DNA of 64,000 nt, taken from Datisca glomerata. Its lineage: Eukaryota > Streptophyta > Magnoliopsida > Cucurbitales > Datiscaceae. This document shows positions 1-10,422 of this stretch, piece after piece (within the stretch, counting starts at the first letter, position 1; each line of letters starts with the position of its first letter). The stretch lies in contig QANY01003944.1 of NCBI GenBank assembly GCA_003255025.1, forward strand, positions 494,220 to 558,219, in the 5' to 3' direction. The notes under the pieces were generated by a model, which saw nothing but the letters and a program-made list of their open reading frames with translations, was not told the origin of the DNA and ran no database searches. The position numbers were made by a program, and so were the translations under genes.

Positions 1-195
1 TCGAAACTCTTCTTTATATCTTATTGTATTTATCTTATGTATTAATTTAGTACTTGTTTCAATTATAATTTTGATTTTTTTTACATTTTTTTAATTTGAA
101 ATTCTATATTTATTCCATAAACATGTCTTTTTTTTTTAATTTTTGTAGCGTGTCCTTTTAAATAGAATTCATCCTTTGTTTTTTTTTCTTTTCAT

Positions 196-405
196 TCACT
201 CGAATCTCTTCCGTTTCATCAATTTTGTCTGGATCCTCATTTTCTTCCAAAAAAGGGAAGGAGAAGCATCTTCTTCGGTGGATCCCTCTTTGTCATGTTT
301 AGTCCCTTTCGTTTCGGAAGTTGTTTCTATTTCTACATCTGTTTTTTCATCGCTTTCCGTCCTTTCTTTTGTTTCTGAGCGATTCAATAAAAAGAAAGGA
401 CAATA
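196..405 (-). pseudogene. ycf1: plastid ycf1 (Tic214) fragment in nuclear DNA
   Basis: Read on the minus strand, this stretch encodes the acidic linker that follows the N-terminal membrane domain of plastid Ycf1/Tic214, a component of the plastid protein import machinery. Recognisable runs are [14 protein letters not shown], then [10 protein letters not shown] and [13 protein letters not shown], which match the family's S/T/E-rich region as I know it. After SLF the frame is lost: the expected [12 protein letters not shown] is only readable in another frame, so an indel has broken it. No start codon or transmembrane part is present. It is a relic of plastid DNA next to other plastid pieces, not a gene. 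I could not assign the adjoining stretch 406-570, though it may also be plastid. Confidence 0.75.
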
Positions 406-574
406 AAATTATTTTTTTAGTAGTTAAGGGAATCAAAGCTGAACTACCTCTTGGTTCTCCCTGAAAATGACTTTCATTTTTTGAACCCATTTTTAAAGAA
501 ACGTTTCCTATTCTAAGAGTTTTAAAAGAAAGAACAAACATGTTTCTAAATATCTTAAAAGAAAGAAAACAAAT

Positions 575-690
575 TGGGCATCATTACCAAAGTGGATGAA
601 TGACTCATTCCATACTAGAAATAATCGAAAGAAATCTTTTGATAACACGGATTCTATTTCTCAATGATATCCCACGATCAAGACAATTGG
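575..690 (+). pseudogene. ycf2: plastid ycf2 fragment in nuclear DNA
   Basis: The plus strand reads [20 protein letters not shown] and continues with TDS. After a one-base shift it reads [14 protein letters not shown]. This is a well-conserved internal block of plastid Ycf2, a very large protein linked to the plastid import motor, where the usual reading ends in SHDQDNWLNPV. Only about 38 codons are kept and the frame is broken once. The orientation is opposite to the ycf1 piece just before it. The 16S rRNA piece that follows does not adjoin ycf2 in this way in plastid genomes, so the two were joined after leaving the plastid. Confidence 0.8.
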
Positions 691-699
691 CCAAATCCT

Positions 700-733
<34 letters not shown>

Positions 734-815
734 TACAGACTTCTACGGGTGGCATCAGTGGAGAATTTTACGTAATGGGTGAAAGCTTGACAGAGTAATG
801 CCGCGTGGAGCTAGT
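690..815 (+). pseudogene. rrn16: plastid 16S rRNA fragment (rrn16)
   Basis: The segment matches the 5' domain of bacterial-type 16S rRNA around E. coli positions 300-410. It contains CAGCCACACTGGGACTGAGA, then ACACGG, a decayed version of the CTCCTACGGGAGGCAGCAG primer site (here CTACGGGTGGCATCAG), and GCAATGCCGCGTGGAG with AGTAATG in place of AGCAATG. Many of the differences from the plastid consensus are C to T or G to A, as expected from deamination of methylated cytosines in nuclear copies. About 125 nt of a gene of roughly 1.5 kb are present, so it cannot be functional. Confidence 0.85.
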
Positions 816-835
816 GGTCTTGAAATTATATAATA

Positions 836-967
836 ATGGAAACTGTAACCCTAGTTGCCATCTCTATATCTGGTTCACTTGTAAGTTTTACTGGGTATGC
901 CTCACATACTGCTTTTAGGTAACCCTCTCAACAACTAAGAGATCCATTCAAGGAACATGGGGACTAG
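836..967 (+). pseudogene. psbN: plastid psbN copy with premature stop
   Basis: This is the full length of plastid psbN (43 codons plus stop), starting with ATG at 836 and ending with TAG at 965-967. PsbN is a small thylakoid protein needed for photosystem II assembly. The reading is [13 protein letters not shown] and then [14 protein letters not shown], next to the expected [13 protein letters not shown]. Codon 28 is AGG instead of GGG or GGA. Codon 29, normally CAA for Gln, is TAA (920-922), which stops the protein after 28 residues; beyond it PSQQLRDPFKEHGD still reads in frame. The visible changes are mostly transitions. It sits tail to tail with psbT, as in plastid genomes, so this block was moved as one piece. 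Confidence 0.95.
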
Positions 968-1011
968 TTGAAGTAATGAGCCTCCCAATATTGGGAGACT
1001 CATTACTTCAA
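968..1011. terminator. psbN/psbT intergenic stem-loop
   Basis: A long inverted repeat lies between the convergent psbN and psbT stops: the left arm TTGAAGTAATGAG...CCTCCCAA pairs with TTGGGAG...CTCATTACTTCAA. The arms match except for one G to A change in the right arm. In plastid genomes this hairpin serves as the shared 3' end and transcript stabiliser of the two convergent genes. Here it is only a carried-over relic that supports the plastid origin of 836-1135. Confidence 0.85.
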
Positions 1012-1027
1012 TTGAGATAATGAAAAG

Positions 1028-1135
1028 TCATTTTATCATTTCAGTTGGAACTTTAGGCGGTTCATGAAAAAATATAGCGAAAAAAATCATTCCTGGAGTA
1101 GAGACTAATAGGAATGTATAAACTAATGCTTCCAT
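1028..1135 (-). pseudogene. psbT: plastid psbT copy, frame still open
   Basis: The minus strand encodes 35 residues, [19 protein letters not shown] and then [11 protein letters not shown], followed by a TGA at 1028-1030. PsbT is a single-helix photosystem II subunit of 33-35 residues. The plastid version reads [20 protein letters not shown], so L to P, I to M and R to H changes have accumulated. The C-terminus reads TEMIK instead of TKK. The frame is open by chance, since a nuclear copy without plastid promoter or transit peptide would not be used. The flank beyond the start (1136-1330) has no sequence I can place. Confidence 0.9.
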
Positions 1136-1339
1136 AGGTTTAATTTCAGTTTACAATTATAGCTTCTATACATGTTTATTTGTGATCTTTTTCAGGATAA
1201 AGAAAGACCAAGAAAGAGTCAAAGAAAGGTAAAGGCAGCAATATGAATCAAGATTTATCTGGCATGCTATCTATGCCAAATCACAAAAATAAAGGCTAAA
1301 AGTAACAGAGCAATGTTGTATCAGACTGGGTTAAAAAGT

Positions 1340-3490
1340 GACTACTACCGAGCACTCTAGCTCGGTAGACAATATCAATGGTCTAGCCAGAGTAGGCACG
1401 CCCGGCTAGACATCAAAAAGTGATGTCTGTCGAGCACTATAGCTTGCAAACGAGATCAATGGTCTATCCAAAGCAGGCACGCCAAGCTATACATCAAGAT
1501 AAAAAGTCATGTTTGTCGAGCATTCTAGTTCACATATCGAATCAAGGGCCTAGCTAGAGCATGCATGCGTGGGTAGACATCAAGGTAAAAAGTATGTCTG
1601 CCGAGCACTTTATCTCAAAGACGGGATCAAGGGTCTAGCCAGAGAAGACACACTTGGCTAGAGATTAAGGTGAAAAGGGATGTCTGCTGAGCACTCTAGC
1701 TCGCAGATAGGATCAAGGGTCTAGCTAGAGCATGCATGTCTCGCTAGGCATCAAGGTAAAAAGTGATGTATGCCGATCATTCTAGCTCGAAGACGCGATC
1801 AAGGGTCTAGCTAGAGCAGGCACGTTTGGCTAGATATCAAGGTGAAAAGTGATGTCTATCAAACACTCTACCTCGCAGACGGGTCAAGGGTCTAGTCAGA
1901 GCAGACACGCCTGGTTAAAAATCAAGGTAAAAGGTGATGTCTTTCAAGCACTTTAGCTCACAAATAGGATACAAGGTCTAACCAGAGCTGGCACACCCGG
2001 TTAAACATCAAGATAAAAGTGGTATTTGTCGAGCATTTTAGCTCGCAGACGGGATCAAGGGTCTAGCTAGAGCAGACACATCTAGGTAGACATCAAGCTA
2101 ATAAATGATGTCTGCCGAACAGTCTAGCTCGTAGACGGGATCAATGGTCTACCTAGAGCAGGCACGCCCAGCTTGACATCAAGGTAAAAAGTGATGTCTT
2201 TCGAGCATTTTAGCTCGTAGATGAGATCAAAGGGTCTAGCCAAAGCAGACACGCCTGGCTAGACAACAAGGTAAAATGTGATATTTGTCAAGTACTCCAA
2301 TCATAGACGAGATCAAGGGTCTAGCAAGAGCAAGCATGTCTGGCTAGATATCAAGATAAAAAGTGATGTATGTCGAGCACCCCAGCTCGCAGACAGGATA
2401 AAGGGTCTAGTTAGAGCATCCACGCTTGACTAGACATCAAGGTAATAAGTGATGTCTGCCGAGCACTCTAACTCATATATGGGATCAAGACTCTAGCCAG
2501 AGCAGGCACACCTAGCTAGACATCAAGGTAAAAAGTGATATATGCCGAGTACTCTTGCTCGCAGACAAGATCAAAGGTCTAGTTAGAGCAGACACGCTTG
2601 GCTAGAGATCAAGGTAAAAAGTAATGTATGTCGAGCACTCTAGCTCGCAGACAGGATCAAGGGTCTAGCCAGAGCAGGCACACCTTGCTAGACATCAAGA
2701 TAAAAAGTGAGGTATGTCGAGCACTCTAACTCGCAGACGGGATCAAAGGTCTAGCCAGAATAGGCACGCCGGGATAGACATCAAGGTAAAAAGTCATGTA
2801 TGTCGAGCACTCTAGCTCGTAGGCATAATCAAGTGTCTAGCCAGAGCAGGCACGCCTGGCATCAAGGTAAAAAGTGATGTTTGTCGAGCACACTAGTTCA
2901 CAAATGGGATCAAAAGTCTAGCAAGAGCAGGCAATGCTAGACATCAAGATCAAAAGTGACGTATGTCGGGCACTCTAAATCGTAGAAGGGATCAAGAGTC
3001 TTGTCAGAGCAGGCACGCCCGGCTAGACATCAAGGTAAAACGTGATGTTTGCCGAACACTCTAGCTCACAGACGAGATCAAGGGTTTAGCCAGAGCAGAA
3101 ATGCCCGACTAGACATAAAGGTAAAAAGTGATGTCTTCCGAGCACTCTAGGTCACAAACGGGATCAGGAGTCTAGTTAGAGAATGCGCGCTCGACTAGAC
3201 ATCAAGATAAAAAGTGATGTCTGCCGAGCACTCTAGCTCGTAGACGAGATCAAGGGTCTATCTAAGGCAGGCACACCTAGACATCAAGATAAAAAGAGAT
3301 GTACGCTGAGCACTGTAGCTTTTCATATGAGATTAAGGATATATTCATAGCAGTTACACGTGGATATACACCAAAGGAAGAAATATCTGCCGAGCCCTTT
3401 AGCTCGTCAGGCAGAACAAATGGCTTATTCAAAGTAGGAATGGCTATATATACGCTAGAGGAAAGGTCCTTTGACCGAGTACCCAAGGAA
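1340..3490. repeat. minisatellite, about 25 units of about 85 bp
   Basis: A degenerate head-to-tail array. Each unit carries, in order, GATGTCTGCCGAGCACTCTA, GCTCGCAGACGGGATCAAGG, GTCTAGCCAGAGCAGGCACG, CCTGGCTAGACATCAAGGTA, then AAAAGT. The GAGCAC anchor recurs near 1350, 1431, 1517, 1602, 1689 and so on to 3224, 3307 and 3393, a spacing of about 85 bp. Inner units are alike; the last two (from 3300) are strongly diverged and fade into unique sequence. No long open frame crosses the units. Such arrays occur in untranslated parts of some plant Ty3/gypsy elements, but no gypsy protein domain can be seen next to it, so its origin is open. Confidence 0.9.
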
Positions 3491-4977
3491 AAGAATTGAG
3501 CTTGCATTCTAACTCGCTAAACCAAGAAAATGACCAGCCAAGAGAAAGGATGCTTGACTAAACGTCAAAAGGTAAACTCCCAATTTACGGTAGGTCTATA
3601 TGACCAAACCTCCCTCAAAGGGGGAAACCTACTAGGAAGGACAAAGGGCGTTTGGGGCCCTCCCAAGCTCGAGGTCAGAGCAACCCCGCAACTTAGGTCA
3701 GCATGAATTAGTAGTTAGAACATTCATAACTTGAAGCAACAAAGAAGCAGGAACAAAGGAAGATTAAGGTCTCGTCTAGACCTCATTCAAAGCTCAAGGG
3801 AAGTTGGTGAAACTTTATCTACTCAAGGAATCTTTATTACTTAAAGCATAGCTCGTGCAACTACAAAATGATTACGAAAAAGGAAATAAACAAGAGCAGA
3901 ACCAAAAGAAGGAATTATTGATTAAGAAAATTCATTCTCGTTAATAAGGAGAAAGGATTACAAATACAAGCAAATGAAAAAAATATAAAAATCTCCTCCT
4001 CAGGAATATGGCGAACCCCCTCCTTAAGCTAACTTAAAAGTGAAAGCCCCCCCCCCCNCCCCCCCCCCCCCCGTTTGGGCCGGTGGTTGTAGGGGTACCA
4101 TAACTTTCTTGAACTCTTTTGAGATATTGAGGAATTTAGTCGCTTGTTGACCAAGAATTAAGGATTATGATGGCTTGGTATGATGCCTATACCAAGTCGA
4201 GCCAAAAGGGAACTCAACCCACGGGAAGCACGACATTTCTGAGCTAAGGACGAAAAAAGCTTCTATCTCTCCCACAAGGCGAGTAAGCAAGGAAGCCACC
4301 ACGCTTGGGTTCGAGACGATCTCGAAGGATGTGACTAGAAGAGCTATTACACCCCACTCCTAAAGGATGATTGCGCTTGTTGTAATGAGTGATTGGTGGA
4401 TTGAAAGGACAAATATGGTAAATACGCATAAAAAGGTGGATTGTGTCTGGTGAATATGCTTCATTTCAAAGCAAAGGTTAAGACTTTCGACCGGGCTGCA
4501 AACCTTTCCTAAGGATAGTGTTTTGCAATAGAGGGGCTTTGCAACCATAAGCCGATAACTAATGAAGACAAAGGGTCCACCAAACAGGATTATCGACGAC
4601 AAAAAAAATCACCGTGAATGGAGCACTAGCGACTTTGAGGTGCGACATTTAAAAAGAAACAGAGAGGGAAACTACAACCATGGAAAAGAAAGTCGATAGG
4701 ATGCCTCCCAAGAAAAAGAGGCCCCGGAAGTGGAAGGACCACTATTCTCCCAAGGTGGAAAGAAGAACAGGTCGAAGGTCAGCAAAGGTTTTACCTTTTT
4801 TAGAAGGCAAGGATGAAGAAAGTGAGAAGGAAAATCGCCTACTTAAAGGCCTAGAAAAAGGAAACCGTTCATTTAATGAGCATTAAAGAGGGCCATGATG
4901 GTAACCATTGAGACGATTGTACACCCAATGAACGAACGCTTCACGAGCTAATAAGAAAAGTTTCTAAAGACCAAGCT
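3490..4977. other. unassigned region with small Lys/Arg-rich frame and poly-C gap
   Basis: No recognised gene. The GC-rich stretch around 3600-3700 and the purine-rich tracts resemble retrotransposon untranslated sequence. A 68-codon frame at 4680-4886 (plus strand) begins MEKKVDRMPPKKKRPRKWKD and is basic and charged; it could be the start of a gag-like protein but has no diagnostic motif. A run of C with one N (4047-4072) interrupts the sequence and is probably a machine or assembly artefact. The region is bounded at 4978 by the end of a Copia LTR. Confidence 0.4.
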
Positions 4978-5222
4978 GTTGGAAATTGAGGTGCGCAGCG
5001 GAAGCGATTTATTTGAAAAATTTATTGATTAAGAAAATAATAGTGACGCGATAAGTTCAAAAAAATGTGAAAAATAATTTTTCTCAACGGATCCATTATA
5101 TATCTATACACATTAAATTAAAGACATTCATATAAAGTACTAATACCTCTTGAAGTCTATCAAACGTCATCGCTATCTTCTACTAAAACAACGAGCGTAA
5201 GATTCCACGACAATTATTTCCA
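4978..5222 (-). repeat. 3' LTR remnant of Copia element A
   Basis: About 245 bp that match the plus-strand start of the LTRs at 10423 and 18070: TGTTGGAA, an AGCGGAAGCG-type segment, TTTATTGATT, TTTTTCTCAACGGATCC, ATTAAAGACATTCAT and ACGAGCGTAAGATTCCACGA. At about 5222 the LTR match stops and sequence from the pol region of the internal domain begins (ATTATTTCCAAAATTTAAAT, equal to 15350-15370 in element B). The rest of the LTR, about 1.85 kb, and nearly all of pol are missing at this join. Confidence 0.75.
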
Positions 5223-8200
5223 AAATTTAAATGGATTGTTCCCAATGCTTTCACTGAAACGTGCGCTCCACTGCCAACTCTCATTTTCACCTAGTCATCA
5301 TCAAGTTGCCTTAAAGAATCAAGCATCTACAAAGAAGAACATACATGGTTAGTGGCTCCTGAATCTATAATCCTATCAAATCATATTTCACTAAACAAGC
5401 TTCAAGTACAGGTAAATCATATTTACCTTTCTTTTTTAGCTCAGAGAGATACTTGTTACAGTTTCTCTTCCAGTGACCTTTAATCCCACCATAGAAACAT
5501 TTTCTCTTGGGTTGGTTATCATTCTTATTCTTTTTGGCCTTGGGTGATCTCTTGGCTTTCTTTCCTTTCTTATTATTACTTTTATCCTTACTATTATTCT
5601 TCTTTCTTTTGTTACTATTAACAACAGTGGAATAAGGCTTTTGCTCAGCAACATTTACCTCAGCCACTTTGGTCATACTCTTACTTAGTGACTCAAAATT
5701 CTACAGTTCATTCAACAATTGGGTCATATTGAATTGTAACTTTTTGATAACATAATTGGTAGTGAACGCAGAAAAAGCAGGTGTGATCGATTCAAGTATA
5801 ATGCTGAGTTGAGTTCGCTCATCAATGGTTGCCTCATGCACTTCTACCTCATGTATTATGTTGATCATGTTCAAAACATATCCACGCACTGAAAGTACGA
5901 TTCTTCATCTAAGTAGTCATGTAGCCCCTAGTATTTGTTGGGGGTTATGCCCTCAAAGCATGTGTATTGATATTTTGATATAAAAATTAAAGAGGATTAC
6001 ATTTTTCTTATAATTTTACTTTTAAATTATTGTTGAATAGTCTATATAAATATCTAAAAATTTCATATTCATTAACGAGACTATGATCTTGTATTAGTAC
6101 GAGAAAATTAAGATCATAGATAATGAATAAAATTGTCAGCAACATATTAGAGTATGAATCTTTAATGAATGGTTGCTAGTACCGTTCACTAAGCATTATG
6201 AATGCATGTGATCTAGATCCGGATCATTGATGTGGATAGACATCTCAGTGAAGATAATTTATATAATAAGATTATATATGACAGGACCGATGTAAATTAA
6301 TATCTTTATTAACGTGTCGTTTATCATAAAGATTTAATACATATCAATTCGATAATCATATGTAGATCATTTTTGAATCTTGAGTAATCATGAACTCCTA
6401 TGCATGTCTACGGTATCTCTTGTTTCACTCATTAAGGTATATTTATTAATCAGGCTAGTGACTTTTGTTTTAGAGATTCAGTTATGTGGATAGCTGGGGA
6501 CATGATCTTACATGATTTGGAATCTAAACTTTCCTAACGGATCGTAAGTGTTAATTTTGGTTCTCTTAAGTGTTAATTTTGGAACTGATTGGCCATTGAG
6601 CTCAAATTTATAATAAGATTATAAATTGGCCATTCATTAGTCAATTAATGGTACTTGATGATCAAGAGATAATTAGAAGGATAAAATGATAATTTTGACT
6701 AGTTGTAATTTACGAACCAATAATTGGAGGATAAAACTACATGAAATGATTATGTCAGTTGACTAAATGAGAATACTCTATAAATACATTATATAATCTC
6801 TAAGAGTGCAATTCTGTATTTATAGTGGAGTAATAATGAAATTAATAAATAAATTATTTAATTAAAAATTTAATTAATAATCTAGTTTATTGAAGCTTAG
6901 GATTATAGGTCATTGGTCTCCAAGTCACATCTATGCTATGTTGTCTAGGCTGTGAATATTTCAGGACATGAGAAAATGACTAACTTGCAAAATAAATTTT
7001 TATATTGGCGCAAGTACATAATTATAAGATAGTTATGTGTAATTAATTGAATTATTTTAATATTTAAATATAATTTCGAGAAATTATATATATAAATAAC
7101 TATCGATAAGTGAAGCATAATATTTAATTTGTGAAATTAGATAATTAAATTATTATTAGATAATAATTTAAATCAACTAAATATGTTATTTGTGAAATAA
7201 CAGATAAGTTAGTTGATAAGGATAATATGTTAATTTTAAATTAACTGATATCTAGATAATTATCTGATTAAATAAATATTTAATTCACAGTAATTGTCAC
7301 ATGTCAATCAGTGATAAGGTATCAAAAATTGACATGGACTACTGTGGTGCCACATGACACTACAGTGGTATGTATGCAACACTGTAGTGCCATGTGACAA
7401 TGCAGTTGTGCATAATTGTAGTGGGTTCCACTACAATTGATAATTTTACAATTAAATATTATTTCAGTTTATCCTTAAAAATCTGATACGTCATTATGTA
7501 GAATATGTACATATATTATTCTAATGGCCTTGATTGTTGAACGAAGAAGAGAGAATCAGTTCATCAGATCATCAGTTCGTTAATCAAGAGTTGAATTGAG
7601 AACACAATTGTTGTGAGAGAGATTTTCTTTTGTGATTAAACGTTAATAAAATCTTTAGAAGAATAATCATCACGTTCTTTTAGAGAATCATATCACTAAA
7701 GTCCTTCTCAGTAAATCTTTAGATCTCATGTGTTGACGTGTTCATACACGTCCTAGTGCGTTGATGATTGACTTGGAAGATCTTGGTGTGGATCTCGGAG
7801 TCTGTTGATCGTTTGAACGATTTCGTGAGAACAGAGGATTGATCAATTTTGGCGAGGACACTTGATATAGACTACAAGAAGTATATGATTCCTAACATTG
7901 TATGTTGTAGATTTTACTTATAAATATATAATGAATCCTGACTGATTGAAAAAAGAGTTTTTAATAAAAGTTTTTATTTGATTATCGTGGCGTTGCGCAA
8001 GTTTTGTTTTATAAAAAGTTTAATTTTTTAAAAGGCCACGCGCCTCCACGCTTCCGTCGTGCATGCGCTGCGACGACCAGCAGTAGCTTCATGATAACTT
8101 TGATCATATTGCTGCCCAAACATCGCTTGTAGAAATTCTATAATCTTATAAGCAGTTTCCGTGCTTCATGCTTTGTTTTGAGAACATTATTCAAGCATGT

Positions 8201-8429
8201 AGCACTTAGCTCTAGTGTTGGACTGAGTCCAAGCATCAAATGATTCAAATTTGTCCCTAATGTTTTTAGGGGCGATGGCAATAGGATCTTCAGGACATTA
8301 CTCAGTAAGAACAAATTTGTGGTTCTTACATATAAACATCAAAATCAAATTCAAATTCAATTTTCATCATATGAAGTTATCACCATTCAGTTTTTCGAGT
8401 GCAAGTAAAGTAGTAATAGAGTTTTCCAT
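5223..8429 (-). pseudogene. Copia gag/protease remnant of element A, split by an LTR
   Basis: On the minus strand the gag starts at ATG 8429 and runs to about 8086. It is then interrupted by the LTR at 5936-8085 and resumes from 5935 to about 5365. The second part has a lysine-rich linker followed by a zinc knuckle, CFYGGIKGHWKRNC, in which the second Cys of the CCHC motif has become Gly. It is followed by a decayed protease start (the SGATNH region is no longer readable) and then the deletion join at 5222. The matching gag of element B (15571-16374) is contiguous, which proves the interruption. Gag would form the particle shell; this copy cannot. Confidence 0.8.
5936..8085 (+). mobile_element. 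solo LTR inserted into Copia gag
   Basis: This block reads TGTTGGGGGTTATGCCCTCA, AAGCATGTGT... in plus orientation, while the reverse complement of 10423-12521 begins TGTTGGGCATGGTGCCCTCA, so it is an LTR of the same family in the opposite orientation to its host element. The match extends through landmarks such as ATGTGATCTAGATCCGGATC and GTGGATAGACATCT. It ends CAGCA just before the host gag resumes. Flanks are GTATT on the left and GTAGC on the right, against GTAGC in the uninterrupted copy near 16047, consistent with a decayed 5-bp target duplication. No internal coding domain is present, hence a solo LTR. Confidence 0.8.
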
Positions 8430-10408
8430 GATAGACATAATAATAACTGAAAAGAAATAAAAACATACATCATTCAATATAATTAAAATAAATATAAAAA
8501 ATCAAAAAGTGAATGTGATACATGAATGCAACATATTAAACACATAAACTTAACAATTACTAATCCATGATAATACAACCTAACAATTAATGTGCCGTCT
8601 GAGGGTCGGTCATATTAATTTTAAACTGTTTATGAGACATTCTCATCCTTATTAATTAAAAGTTAAAATATCTCATATTTTCATTTTTAATAATAAGGTA
8701 CCGTTTATTTGGTCAAGTCACAATTATCCACTCAAAACTTAAATGTGACTTTGTGAGTGTAACTCATTATTTCAGAATCCATGACTTAATTTAGAAAATG
8801 TCGCCTTAGGGTCGGTAAAGTATAAAGTATATCACTTAGTCCTATCTTCTTAAGAAGTCAACACTAGTAATGATACAGTTCGAAACCTTCATTAGAGAGA
8901 CAAAAATAATGTCGCCTCGAGGCCCTAATCATATCTCACGTTGTTGTACTAATAATGGAGACCATATGTCACATTGACATATCAATTTTCTCTCACTCAC
9001 TATTTTATAATTAACGTACTTCTAATTAACTAACCAATTAATTCTAAATTAATTACTAGTTACAATAACCCTATGAATGTAAAATTAATTATTAATCCAA
9101 TCTAATTGGCATAAGTTCATTTAGCCTTCCAAAGAGCCAAGGACTAATTTAGATGAACTTAGAATAATTAGCTAATTACATTAATCTAACTTTAATAAAA
9201 TACTTCTAATTAAAGTCGGTTATCCTAAAGGACTAATTAAACGCATGCCATTAGAGTGGTGTGATTATCAAGTTTAACTAATTAAAACTTAGGACTTTAT
9301 ATGCAATTGATTTCGCAAATCAATCAATATAAACACATTAGAATAATCTTAATAAGTGATGTTTTTTCAAATAGGATGCATGATTAAATAAAACTGTGTG
9401 AGATTTCAAGTATGGCATGTGATCGACTAATGCATGGTCATATTATTAATCAAATGAATAACTATTTATTTTAATAAATATAATAAATAAATAAATAAAT
9501 GACAAACCGAGTGATTATTGAGTATTTTTAAATTTACAACTTTTAAAAAATAGAAATAATTATAAAACGAACTTCAAGAGTACATATTTACAAAAATTGC
9601 TCATTCTCCATTAGATGTCCATCTTCAAACTTTGATCAAAATCTTTTTTAATCAGGATAGACTATTTTCTAATTAAATAATCATATTAATTATTCTTCTA
9701 AAATTTAATGAATTTGATTAGTCAAAAAATAATTTAATGACTTATCAAACTTGGGTCAAACCCAATAAATTAAGTAATTTTAATTTTTAAAAAAATTAAA
9801 ATCGATAATTATCTTTTAAAATTACATTAATTTTAAAATTAAAAGACAAAAGATAAGATTAGAGTTTTCACGAAGCATTGCAGGGATAGGGCAACATGGT
9901 ATCAAGGTATCTGTGAATCGTACCCTGGCAACATAGAGATTGCCTCCGGCGGCAATAGCAGGACATTCCCACTGCGACCGCCGGTTGCCCAGCCAATGTC
10001 GACCGTGCCACCACCGACAACGCAATTCCGATGGCGCCACCGTCGAGGTCATGTGGTGGTAGCGGGACAATCCCGCCGTCGCCGGCGGCGGTGGAGTTCC
10101 GTCGCAAAACTCCTCCTCCGCTATCTCTTTGTGTCCATCTCGTGTGTTCTTCGTCTTCTCTGGTACGTAATTTTACAACATAATATTTAAAGTAAAATTA
10201 CAAAAATTCCTATGCCCCAATTGGCTTACACAATATCTAAATAAAATTAAGAACGAAGCCTAAACCTAAAAACCACCATACAATTAACAATTCGTCATTA
10301 ACCATACATTTAAAAAACGTAACCATCCATTCATTCATACATATCAAATATATATTTATTAATACAAGAAACCCCACACAATATTTAATGTATACATATA
10401 TAAAGATC
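8430..10408 (-). other. untranslated leader of Copia element A with GC-rich open frame
   Basis: About 2 kb of AT-rich leader between the primer-binding site and gag, collinear with 16375-18055 in element B. Near its 5' end lies a GC-rich island (about 9890-10150) with a minus-strand frame at 9868-10107, rich in Gly, Arg and Pro (GDGGIVPLPPHDLDGGA). Element B has a similar island with a similar frame (GGGDMNVPLPPHDPAVAL). Both are flanked by the same words, so the island belongs to the element. No known domain is recognised, and the AT-rich rest shows nothing else. Confidence 0.6.
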
Positions 10409-10420
10409 GCTCTGATACCA
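10409..10420 (-). promoter_or_regulatory. primer-binding site of Copia element A
   Basis: On the minus strand TGGTATCAGAGC follows the LTR end (...CCAACAAT) after two bases. This is complementary to the 3' end of plant initiator tRNA-Met, the usual primer for Copia reverse transcription. It fixes the orientation of element A and the border of the LTR at 10423. Confidence 0.9.
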
Positions 10421-10422
10421 AT

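Noticed and set aside
1340..3490. Regular repeats that could suggest a CRISPR array
   Set aside because: The whole 85-bp unit is repeated, with no unique spacers, and the setting is plant nuclear DNA.
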